Assembly (NCBI GenBank): GCA_016648135.1
Contig: JADDOH010005121.1
Location: forward strand, 62,001-126,000
DNA: 64,000 bases
Source of the DNA: Agrypnia vestita
Taxonomy: Eukaryota; Arthropoda; Insecta; Trichoptera; Phryganeidae
Direction of reading: 5' to 3'
A program made the translations under genes and the position numbers. The notes beneath the pieces were generated by a model, which did not search any database, was not told the DNA's origin, and worked only from the letters and a program-made list of their open reading frames with translations. Of this stretch, positions 35,594 through 45,268 are shown piece by piece (position 1 is the first letter of the stretch; each line of letters begins with the position of its first letter).

Positions 35594-36661
35594 TTAACAT
35601 ACCAAATAAATTTTAAAGAAGAAAATACAATTTTTTTTTTTAGGGATTCTGATCTCCCTACCAAATCTTGTTATGTAACCCGGTTTTCCTTTAGGTTCTT
35701 CTTCTTCTTCGGGTAGAATGTAAGCCGGTTTGCATCTATCTAAGGACACGAGCTTGTTTTCATCGTTCATTCTCAGGGTGACGTTTTTATTGTCCCTCTT
35801 CAACACCTTGTATGGGCCCTTGTAGTTTGGGAGCATCGGCTTATAAATCCGATCATCCCTTAGGAACATGTGTTTGCATGTTTGCATGTCCTTATGTACA
35901 AAAATATTTTCTTTATGGTGATGTTCTATCGGTCTTGGCTGGATTTGGTGCATCGTGTTAATCAATTCTCTGGTATAATAATTTGGTTCTGTTGACTCTG
36001 TTTTTTTGCTGAATATGTCCGCTGGAACTCTTAATTGACATCCATATACCATTTCTGCTACTGAGTACTCGCATCCAGATCTGAGAGTTATCCTAAGTCC
36101 TAATAGTACCATTGTTATGGTTTTCGTCCATGATGTAGGATGATGTGCTTTTATTGCAGTTTTTAAAGTTCTGTGGAAACGTTCTACAAGTCCATTACTT
36201 TGGGGATGGTACGGTGTGGAAGTATTGTGTTTTATACCATTTTTTAAACAAAAATTGTTGAAATCACCTGACGTAAACTGTCGTCCTTGGTCAGTAATCA
36301 GTAGTTCTGGTATGCCGAATCTGCTGATCCAATTGTCCCATATTGCGCGAACAATTGTGCTGGCATTTACGTCTTCAAGGGGAACAACTTCTGGCCATCT
36401 CGTAAATCTATCTATAATTGTTAAGCAATATCTCTTGCCTTCGGAAGGAACAAAAGGTCCGATTATATCGACATGAATGTCCTTGAATTTTTCTGTTGGC
36501 ATATCTATCTTTAATATGGGTGTTCTAGTATGTTTCGTCACTTTGCTCTTTTGGCAATTCATGCATGTCTTCGTCCAAAGTGCGCAGTCTGCTTTCATGT
36601 TTCTCCACATTCCTTTACTGCTGATAGTTTTTGTAGTTGCGTCTATACCTGGATGATTCAA
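35594..36661 (-). CDS. Integrase of the gypsy element
   Basis: Open for 355 codons. It inserts retrotransposon cDNA into the host chromosome. In order: an N-terminal zinc finger (HNLNH just upstream, then CMNC), a catalytic core with D in HVDIIGPF, D in LITDQGRQFTS and E in NGLVERF, giving a D,D(35)E triad by my count, and a C-terminal part with YKGPYKVL and LDRCKPAYIL. All three catalytic residues are present. The listed start is only the first codon of the ORF: the true frame continues upstream to the TAA at 36689. The protein would normally be cut out of a Gag-Pol precursor by the protease, which this copy lacks. Confidence 0.92.
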   Translation of the reverse strand: MNHPGIDATTKTISSKGMWRNMKADCALWTKTCMNCQKSKVTKHTRTPILKIDMPTEKFKDIHVDIIGPFVPSEGKRYCLTIIDRFTRWPEVVPLEDVNASTIVRAIWDNWISRFGIPELLITDQGRQFTSGDFNNFCLKNGIKHNTSTPYHPQSNGLVERFHRTLKTAIKAHHPTSWTKTITMVLLGLRITLRSGCEYSVAEMVYGCQLRVPADIFSKKTESTEPNYYTRELINTMHQIQPRPIEHHHKENIFVHKDMQTCKHMFLRDDRIYKPMLPNYKGPYKVLKRDNKNVTLRMNDENKLVSLDRCKPAYILPEEEEEPKGKPGYITRFGREIRIPKKKNCIFFFKIYLVC

Positions 36662-36688
36662 GTTGTGTATCTGGTTAAAAAACGTCCT

Positions 36689-37012
36689 TTATAATGTTTT
36701 CGGAATGTAAGGTCGCATGTTTCCATTATTCACATCGAAAACAATTTTTAAGCCTTGCATGTTCATGGAAGTTAATTGTAGTGATGTACTTTTATTTGAC
36801 AGAATGTCTGCCAATTCCTCATCCTTCTTCTGTTCTTCGCTTATTTTTTCCAGGGAAATGTTGTTTTCTGTTTCTATCATTTCTATTCTTGATAGGTTGT
36901 CTGCGACTACATTGTCGTTTCCTTTTACATATTGAATGTCCGTGCTAAATTGGGCGATAAAATCTAAATATCTCACCTGTCTTGGCGTTTCTTTATCTCT
37001 ACATTTCAGCCA
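36689..37012 (-). pseudogene. RNase H tail and linker of the gypsy pol
   Basis: The frame reads KETPRQVRYLDFIAQFSTD then YVKGNDNVVADNLSRIE, the C-terminal end of gypsy RNase H (the DALSR-type motif). Everything N-terminal (protease, reverse transcriptase, start of RNase H) is deleted. A single TAA codon at 36689-36691 separates it from integrase. The codons after that stop (RTFFNQIHNLNHPG) stay in the same frame, so this is a point nonsense mutation and not a normal gene border. Confidence 0.85.
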
Positions 37013-37523
37013 GTTCGTCTAATTTCCCATTATTAACTGAAATATGTGCTCTAACTTAGTTAGGTAACTGTTGCATCCACAAATATTTAATTGTAGCTTC
37101 AGAAATATTCAAATCTAACGCCATTGTTTTCATTTGTCTCAACAACAATGACGGTAATTTATCGTCTAATCTTAATGAAGAAAACAATTTTTCACGTCTC
37201 AAATCATCAAAAGTTCCCATCCGTTTCAACAGTATTTGTTTTAAACACGTATACTTATTTTTATTTTCATTGTTTAGTAAAAAATCTGAAATCTCTTCGA
37301 TATGCGTTTGTTCTAATCTTGAAATTACATAGCTGTATTTTGTTTCTTCAGCTTTTATTCCTGCGATGTCGAACTGACTTTCTATCTGAACGAACCACAG
37401 ATTTAGGTTTCCGCTCCATACTGGTGGAATTTTTACGCTAATTTTATGTGTGCATGGCATCTCGACCGAAGATTTTTCTTCCATCATTGTCAACCAATGA
37501 CGCTTGTTAAAAAAAATTGACAA
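36992..37523 (-). pseudogene. gag (capsid) fragment of the gypsy element
   Basis: The frame starting at 37523 shows the typical gypsy gag block: KIPPVWSGNLNLWFVQIESQ, then AGIKAEETKYSYVISRL and LWMQQLP. The open frame stops at 37056, but the same frame resumes after this single TAA with VRAHISVNNGKLDELAEM, which is the expected continuation. Capsid coding then ends abruptly near 36995 and the next bases are RNase H. The zinc-knuckle (nucleocapsid) region is absent. A nonsense mutation plus a large downstream deletion make this gag non-functional. Confidence 0.85.
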
Positions 37524-38889
37524 ACAAAGAAAATTTAAGAATGGAAATCAAATTTAAATTCCGGATCGAAATGTGTTTCTGAATATCCTTAAAAATATAT
37601 AAATAAATGAAAGTTAGTAGTAAAAAAAGTAAAAGTAAAAAAAAAAAGTAGCATCTAATGTCTCTCCACGTTAAAATCAAAGTAAGATTTTAATTTAATT
37701 CGATATTCAAGTAAAATTTTAATTCTTATAAAAAATTAAAGTTTAATAAATTTAAGGTAAATTTTTAATCAATCTGTATGTTAAGGCTCTTCACAAATTA
37801 CTAAAATATGTAAATATATAAGTATTGATCAAGTGCAATTATAAGTGCCTTGTCAATCTGTTACAAAGTTTGAATAATTAAAAATGTAATTAGCCAAAAA
37901 TATACAAAAAAATATATATAATTATCTTGTGTTAGTATCCCATCAATTATTGTTATAATTAATATAATTAATAATTATAATTTTCCGTTCTTTGTCTTTA
38001 ATCTGTAAATACTAGATCCTTGTTTTGGTTTTTCCAATTCGTATTTTGGTTTGAATTCTGTAAACAGATAAAAAATAATTAGTTCGACTGTGATGAGGTA
38101 TCTGCAAAACTTCTCAAAGTGCTGAAAAAGGAATACATAATATACAATATATCTATAATTTATAATGTCGACCTCACTATACAACAAAAGTCGGTACGAC
38201 TGAATATTGAAAAGAAAAATTAAATGTTACAAAAGACTACAACAATGTATATCCAAGAATAATAACAATTGAAATATTTACGGATAACAATAACTTCTAA
38301 CAACAAGAAGAACAATAACAATTTAAATGTTGTGCGACAATTATTTACCTATATTGTTAAAAACAATATGTGTAACCAAATCTGAAGTGTGACATTGTAA
38401 CCAAAAATTTTTAAATGTGACAATGCCTGAACAATAGAAACGGTAGATTTTTTTTTTTTTATCAAAAATATTCTGCAAATCATGCGTACAAAAAATTCAA
38501 TATATGTAATTATCGTTATAAATACCTTTTTTTCCTTGTATTGAAATACAAAAATAACCCATATTTTTGAACGGATGTTATCAATCCGTAAATCCACAGT
38601 TTTAAGTTTACACTAATGTGACTTTTATGTTATTAACATAAACACAAACGTTTTAGATAACCATTAACTCGTATTAGTATAGATATTTCCAAAAATTTAT
38701 ACTTTAAAAGAATATTAAACTGTACACACGCTCACGGCTCTGCCGACGTGACATTTCTAAAAATGGCGTCGCCCGCTGTGTATTTTTTTGGCATCAAAAA
38801 TAAGCTTATATTAATAATCTAAAATGTCTTAAATCTATATATATATATATATAAACATGTAGAATTAATAATTAGGCAAAGAAAGTATG

Positions 38890-39560
38890 ATTATATTCCC
38901 TCTCTCATTCTATATTCAATGCTCTTCCCGAAAATATTAGGAGTGCAAACACTCTGTCGCTTTTTAAAAAAATGGTTAAGGGAGTTATGCAGACTGATGG
39001 AAGTGATATCCAAATGTCTTTGGTGTCCATTCTGTCATAGTCAGTGTGGACACCCTACTCTTAACTTTTTACACAACACTATTGGAGAGGACATTGTTGT
39101 CACCTGCATTTGCACAAATACCCAATTGCCGAAAACAGGTCATAATTTATTGCTCATTAAACTTCATTTCTTATCACTATTTAATATACATAAACATTCA
39201 TTTAATTCTCTTATATAGGTACATACCTAAATATACTTTTAACTGTGTTATATACATTTTGTTACTATCCATGCATATGATTTTTATATATATTACTCTA
39301 CTTTCACTATTGCTTTTGTATTTTACAGTATATTCTGTTCTTATTATCCACATTTTATATTTATATACTCAATTAATTAATTAATTAATTTTATAGTTAT
39401 ATAGTATTTTGTTGTATATCTTTATTATTTTTTGTTCTAACTATACTGTTCAGCTGCTCATCTCGGCACAGGTTCTCCCTAGTGAGATGAGCGGCTCCAT
39501 CTCCTGTCATGTAACAAGATGAAGATAAATAAATAAATAAAAAAATAAAAAATATTAAGT
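38890..39560 (+). mobile_element. LINE 3' end nested inside the gypsy leader
   Basis: The plus strand encodes IFNALPENIRSANTLSLFKK and then MVKGVMQTDGSD before a TAG near 39040, typical of the C-terminus of a non-LTR reverse transcriptase polyprotein. A 3' UTR follows (CTCATCTCGGCACAGGTTC at about 39457) with an AATAAATAAATA-type tail. It is 5'-truncated and lies between the gypsy 5' LTR and gag, so it inserted after the gypsy element. The same 3' UTR occurs at 45079-45268. Confidence 0.75.
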
Positions 39561-39900
39561 TTCCGTGAAAGTAACTGAATTGATTAATAAATAAATAATT
39601 CGCTCTTACCATATTGGTTGGAAACTTGACTCTCGTCGTAGGCCGCGCTTTAACATAAATATTACTATATCAAGTTCAAAATAGACAAAATTATTAAACA
39701 TTAATATACCATTCCAAACCCTTTATTTAATCTGTTTCCTTTTGTTATATCTAATTAATTTATATTACAATTTTAATGACTGGGTATTTAACAGAATGTG
39801 ATACGCGATGAAATTTTGTTACTACTGAAGGTAGGTATGCTTCGCGCGAATAATTTGAATTTTTTCATTTAATCTTAAAAAGAATTTAAGTTCTGTTGTA

Positions 39901-39913
39901 GTCGGGGTCACCA
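39901..39913 (-). promoter_or_regulatory. Primer-binding site of the gypsy element
   Basis: One base inside the 5' LTR the minus strand reads TGGTGACCCCGAC. TGG plus complement of a tRNA acceptor end is the usual form of a retrotransposon primer-binding site. I did not assign the tRNA. Confidence 0.75.
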
Positions 39914-39914
39914 A

Positions 39915-40343
39915 TGTGGGTGGGGGGCGAGGATGTATTGTTTCTCTTTTATTTTTGGTTTTTTATGGGCTTTATTTTATTTAAGGGATCACCACCAATA
40001 TTTAAATACTGGGGTATCTAAATATTGGAATATATATAATATTCGGGAAGCAGAGAATAAAAAGAAGAATTTGGAATATACTTACAAGATTTATTTAGTT
40101 CCGAATACACAGATTTTTAACAATACTTTTTAATTAAAACTTAAGACTAGTTATAAAACACTGGATGAATGAGGTCTACGAGGAGAGTGTTAAAATTCGC
40201 GTCTCTCCCTCTATTTATAGATATTTGCGAATGCTTCCAGAATATTCTCCCAAAAAATAGGGCTGTGCTGTTTGCGGCTTCCGACATGATCGATATCTTT
40301 CGATGAGAATATCGAAAAATATCGATCCAAGCCTCGGACTACA
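39915..40343 (-). repeat. 5' LTR of the gypsy element
   Basis: Mate of the LTR at 34926-35357. Since gag lies nearest this copy on the minus strand, this is the 5' LTR and should carry the promoter. Confidence 0.93.
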
Positions 40344-40843
40344 TCTTCAACAAAATTTTGTTTCGTATTTCTCAAAATAAAACAATCGCATTTTAAATAG
40401 GATATTTTTGCATTAAATTTAAAGAAAGATCTATCAAATACAATTTTATTGTAAAACAATTATGGAAAGTCGCACATAAATTTTGCATTTTTATTGTTGC
40501 TCTGATATGTATTAAACACACGCAATAATCATTTATAATTTATTTTGGGATAACTTCCCTATAATTACATATTTGTTCTTTATGCCATTTGCTCAAATCA
40601 TTAATACTCTGGAAAATATTAAAAAAATAAAGATAAACCATGACCGCAACACGACATTTTAACCTGAAAGACATGAATATGACAATTAACCAGTATATCA
40701 GAGTTGTATTCACGTGTTTTCATAATTAAAGACTGCGACTTGATTCAAACCAGAATATAACATTTTTCAGAATAAAATAAGCGATAAATACTAAAGAGAG
40801 AAAACCTAAGAATTTCCATGTTTCGTCCAGCGTTTAACATATA

Positions 40844-43310
40844 ACTAACTAACTAACTTACCATCACGCCGTTTCCCCGTGGGGGTAGGCAGAGAGGATA
40901 GAGCGCCGTACTCTTCTGTCCTGACATACAACTTTCGCTTCCTCTACATTCGTACATCTTCGCTTGCAAGCTCGACGGTTGTTTAGGCTTCTAACAGGAC
41001 CATCTTCCAGTATCTGGTTAATCTAGTCATGCCATGTCTTCTGTGGTCGTCCTCTCTTTCTGGCGCCGTCAACACCTGCATTATATATCTTTCTAACCAT
41101 TCTTTCCTCATTCATTCGCTCAACATGCCCAAACCACCTGAGCGACCCTATTTTTATTCTATGTATTATGCTATGATCAGCTTTACATTCATTCCTAATG
41201 TCTTCATTGTTTACTGTATCATACATGGATTTGTCACACATACGTCTGAGGGATCTCATCTCCACTGCATTCAATCTACTTTCGTTGCTCTTCTGCCAGC
41301 TCCAGGCTTCACTTCCATACATTAGTGTCGGTACCAGAACTCCATTATGTACTGCTAGTTTTGCCTCGGTAGACATATTTCTATTAGTAATTAATTCAAA
41401 GCACCATTCACCCTATTCCCGGCAGTCACTCTCCTCTCTATATCTTTCTCAATATTCCCTCTTCTATCGAACATACATCCCAAGTACATAAACTCATCTA
41501 CTTGTTCCAAACATTCATTGCCTACTAGTATTTCACACGTTGTCTTACTTTCCTCCCTCTCAAATACCATAACTTTTGACTTTTTTATTACTCCCTTTAA
41601 CTTTAAATTTTAACTCGTGGCGTCTGCTTGCTTGCCGTCCACAAAACTTTGGATCGATTTTTGACCCTTTTCCCGTAATCCAATCGAGCTGAAACTTGGC
41701 AAGCAGACTCGTGGCGACGACCAAGAAGATCTATCAAATTTTCGTTAAAAAAATTAATAATTATAGTATAATTTCGGATTTTTAAAAATTTTATTAGCTT
41801 TTTCAAATTGGAATCATTAGAAAAGCGCGGCGGCCCGATAACGTCGCGGAATATTTTCTAAATTTGAATTACTCCGTCGGTATAATAGGTACATTACTAC
41901 GAATTTTGAAAATTTACAAAACAATTGGTTTACAGATGACAGCAAAGTTGGGTTTTTTGGGAAAAAATCAAATAATAATTTATTTATTTTAGATTTCTGC
42001 TTAATTTTGAAGAATTCGCAAATTACGCAAATCTGATTCTGACTAAATCATTTGACGCTGGAAATATTGATGATAATTGAATCTATCAAAATCTTGACAT
42101 CTCAAAACATCTGCATTTTAAATGTATTAAATTTCTGTAAGTTTAGTGTTATGTTATATGTTTTAATTCGTCTTTAATTATCGTTATATTTTACAAAGAA
42201 AGGGAGTATAGTAAAAACTTGGTTTTTATGGGTTACTTTTTTATATTCATTTTTATATTTATATTTATAAAAGGTCACTTTCCTTGCCTACATCATACAT
42301 CCTGCTTACTAGACTTTGTTAGTTTTGTTCGCTATTTGCCATTAATACTGCATCATCCGCGTACAGTAAACAGCATAAAATCAAATTACTCATTTTCGCT
42401 CCTACATTCATACATTCCAGTTCTTTCACACAATTATCCATATACAAGTTGAACAGCCATGGAGACATTACGCAACCCTGTTTGACACCTTTTGTTATAT
42501 CAAACCATGGTGTGAATGATCCATTGATTCTTACACACGCAGTACTCCCCTCGCAAAGGGATGCAACTGCGTGTATAAGTTTACTGTTCACCTTGTAACC
42601 AGAGAGTACCATCCATAACCTTCCTCTTATAACGCTATCATAAGCCTTTTGCAGATCTCCAAATGCACAGAAAAGTTTTTGGTTTTTCGCTAAAAACTTT
42701 TCCGTCAATACTCGTAGAGAGAATATCTGATCCATGCATCCTCTTCCACCCACAAAGGCCCTTGCACGTCCCATACCTTTTCTTTCGTCATCGACCTTAC
42801 TCTTTTTATCAAAATTCTTCCATAAAGTTTGCCAACCGAGCTTAAAAGGCTGATTGCCCTGTAATTCCCGCATTCCATTCTCGACCCTTTACCTTTGTAG
42901 AGAGGCATCATAACTGCTCTCCTCCAATCCAAAGGGGTGTGGCACTCCTTCAAACATTTATCAAATAGAGTATGAAGCCACGAAATCACTGATGGGCCAC
43001 CAGCCTTGATATATTCGGCAGCAACGTTATCATACCCCTTACCTTACCATTCTTCATATGCTTTATTGCACACTTTATTTCTTCCATACTTATTTCGCTG
43101 ACTTCATTTTCGTCATTCATACTTCTCTCCGTGAGTATATCGACAGATTCCTCTATTACAGCATCCTCGCTCTCATACATTTCCTGAAAATAATTCATCC
43201 ATGTATCTTTTATTCCATCCTCATTCATTAACATTTCTCCATTCGCTGACTTAATAGTTTTTATACTATTGCTTTCCGTCCCACATCGAGATTATTTCAC
43301 CTCCTTCCAG
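40844..43310 (-). mobile_element. LINE-B: non-LTR retrotransposon, several frameshifts
   Basis: Minus-strand reverse transcriptase. Pieces in order: 43234-42986 (upstream linker, ISMEEIKCAIKHMKNGKV), 42989-42705 (CHTPLDWRRAVMMPLYKGKG, CGNYRAISLLS), 42873-42319 (FGDLQKAYDSV, GVKQGCVMSPWLFNLYMD, LLYADDAVLMANS with the catalytic YADD), a 616-bp insertion, then 41580-41023 (KSKVMVFE, YGSEAWSW, SLRRMCD, RIKIGSLRWFGHVERM, GRPQKTW). A 3' UTR follows and the element ends in tandem TTAG repeats near 40844. The endonuclease half is absent (5' truncation), and the frame changes several times. The clade is not assigned. Confidence 0.88.
41591..42206. mobile_element. TA-flanked MITE inserted in LINE-B
   Basis: Begins CTCCCTTT and ends AAAGGGAG with TA on both sides (41589-41590 and 42207-42208), as for Tc1/mariner-type or Stowaway-like MITEs. 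LINE-B coding is interrupted here between YADDAVLMANS and KSKVMVFE. The region shares over 200 bp with 57100-57322, in opposite orientation. About 60 bp to the right (42209-42270) also do not read as LINE, so the right border may be more complex. Confidence 0.6.
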
Positions 43311-43639
43311 AAAAATTAACATATACCGCGCGTTATTTTTATTAATTTCTTTTTAAAAAGCATATGTTTGTAATATTTAAGTTTAATATTATATTATAAA
43401 TTAAGAACAATTCGCTAGGATTTATTATTTAAAATTCAAAGTCCAGCTTGATTTGAAAGAACTAAAGATTAATTTTACGAGCGCAAACCTATTTCCGTGT
43501 GAACCAATGAGGTGGAAAAAGATTTGTCACAATTTATATTATTTATTTTAAGGCATGCCTATGAAATTCCATAAATTATAATAAAAAATTATAGCTTCTT
43601 AAAAAAAGAGCAAAATTATTTTGTGGTGACATTATTAAC

Positions 43640-43910
43640 ATAATTAAAGAAAATGATTATATTTACAATGTTTTTTGTTTTCCTCACTTGTGTATTGGAA
43701 AATATCAACATGTTTCAGAGCCCATGGGCCTCTTATATTTTTATTTTATTATTTAATATACGCTATTTAACATACATACAACTTTTTACATGTATTCTTT
43801 TTAGTTTTGCTATTGCTTTGGTATTCAATATTATACTATAATATGTTGTTTATTACATATATTATTTGTATTCTTTACAATAATATCTACATTTGATTGT
43901 TACATAAATA
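43640..43910 (+). mobile_element. LINE 3' UTR, left part (split by mariner)
   Basis: Similar to 39150-39400 (TTTAATATAC... TATTGCTTT) and continued after the mariner element at 45079. No coding part is preserved. Confidence 0.5.
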
Positions 43911-45078
43911 TTAGGTCCTTACATATGAAATTGACGTTTTACCGTACTGGCAAATTTGATCTCAAATATCTTCTCTTTGGTTAGGAATTCCAAATCCAAA
44001 TTTTTACAGCTATTTACTCATGTATTTGTGTTTTGAAAATTATAATTCATTTGTTTTTTCCTCAATTGTTTTTTTCTTTGCGAGACTCAGTTTACAAAAT
44101 GAAAAACTTGAAATATCGCGTTATTTACGAGTACGAGTTCCACCGTGGCACCAGTGCTGCAGAAACGGCTCGAAGGATTAATGATGTGTATGGCGACGGT
44201 GCCGCAAAAGAAAACACAGTGCGTTTTTGGTTCCAACGTTTTCGTTCTGGAAATTTCGACCTGCAGAACAAGCCCCGTGGACGGCCGGGAGACCAAGTTG
44301 ATAATGAAGAATTGAAGGCTATTGTGGAAGCGGATCCACGAAAACCACATCCCGGGTAGGGTCCATAGGATGGACACTGGGGCGGTAGGAGGAACAAACT
44401 GGTGAATGATTGGTGCCCCTCCTTCATCATGACTTCCGCAGTTACATCCGCATATAAAATCCACTTGAGCACTTGGTAAGGGAACAGCTTTGAAGTGTGG
44501 GTCCTCCGATGAGTGAAGCAAATCAACAAACGCGAGTTACTTGTGAGCGTTTGGTGGACTAGTGCTGGTGTCGTTCACAACAGCTTTCTTAAATCTGGCC
44601 AGACGATTACGGCAGATGTCTATTGTCAGCAACTGCAACCATGATGGAAAAGCTAGCTGCTAAACAACCGAGGCTGGTTAATCGCTCTAGGCCACTGCTG
44701 CTTCATGATAACGCTAGACCACACACTGCACAACAGACGGCTACCAAATTAGAGGAGCTTCAATTGGAATGTCTACGACATCCACCGTACTCTCCGGACC
44801 TTGCCCCAACAGATTACCATTTTTTTCGAAATTTGGATAACTTCTTGCAAAGGAAAAAATTCAACTCCGATGGGGCAGTCCAAACCGCCTTCAAAGATTT
44901 TATTGATTCCCTTCCGAATGGTTTTTTTAGTAAAGGGATCGATGAACTACCTATGAGATGGCAAAAGTGCATAGATAGCAATGGTACATACTATGATTAA
45001 ATAAATATATTATAATAAAAAAAAATCGACTTTATGTTCCTCCCATACTAAACGTCAATTTCATATGTAAAGACCTAA
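43911..45078 (+). mobile_element. mariner DNA transposon, degenerate
   Basis: Terminal inverted repeats of 29 bp at 43911-43939 and 45050-45078 begin TTAGGTC and differ at one position. TA dinucleotides flank both ends, the mariner target duplication. Length is 1168 bp, a little under a usual full element of about 1.3 kb. It interrupts a LINE 3' UTR. Confidence 0.93.
44099..45000 (+). pseudogene. mariner transposase, broken
   Basis: The first part (44099-44359) reads MKNLKYRVIYEYEF, AAETARRINDVYG, VRFWFQRFRSGNFDL and GRP: the two-helix DNA-binding domain of mariner transposases. The catalytic half resumes near 44530 with LLVSVWW and SGQTITADVYCQQL, shifts frame near 44640, and continues to 45000 with LLHDNARPH and PPYSPDLAPTDYHFF. 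The spacing between the last two Asp residues gives DD(34)D. The segment 44360-44525 does not read as transposase in any forward frame, so the third Asp is not readable in sequence order. Stops and at least one frameshift make it inactive. Confidence 0.9.
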
Positions 45079-45268
45079 TATATTCTTTTTGCTTCCGTAA
45101 TCAATAATATCTACTATTCATTTTATAGTTTTGTAGTATTTTTTTAATATTTATTTTATTTTGTTCTCACTACATTGTAAACTACTTATCTCGGCACAGG
45201 TTTATCCTAGTGAGAGGGGTGTCTCCTTTTTCTACGGGCATGCATCAAGACGAAGATGAATAAAAAAA
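45079..45268 (+). mobile_element. LINE 3' UTR, right part (split by mariner)
   Basis: Contains CTTATCTCGGCACAGG and CCTAGTGAGA and ends in ATGAATAAAAAAATAAAAA, the same 3' end as the nested LINE at 39440-39545. Confidence 0.65.

Larger units (their letters stand above)
34926..40343 (-). mobile_element. Ty3/gypsy LTR retrotransposon, internally deleted
   Basis: Complete two-LTR element on the minus strand, 5418 bp. The LTRs (34926-35357 and 39915-40343) begin TG and end CA. Flanking TCTT at 34922-34925 and 40344-40347 is a 4-bp target-site duplication. In coding order (right to left) it holds the 5' LTR, primer-binding site, a long leader containing a nested LINE fragment, gag, a jump straight into the RNase H tail, integrase, polypurine tract and 3' LTR. 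Nucleocapsid, protease, reverse transcriptase and most of RNase H are missing, so the copy cannot be autonomous. Similar LTRs and an exact target duplication suggest a fairly young insertion. Confidence 0.93.

Noticed and set aside
36216..36948. Plus-strand ORFs over the gypsy integrase
   Set aside because: Antisense shadows of integrase and RNase H.
44087..44529. Two minus-strand ORFs of 134 and 144 codons over the mariner
   Set aside because: Antisense shadows of the transposase; only the short LKWILY-like stretch is kept as a possible inversion trace.
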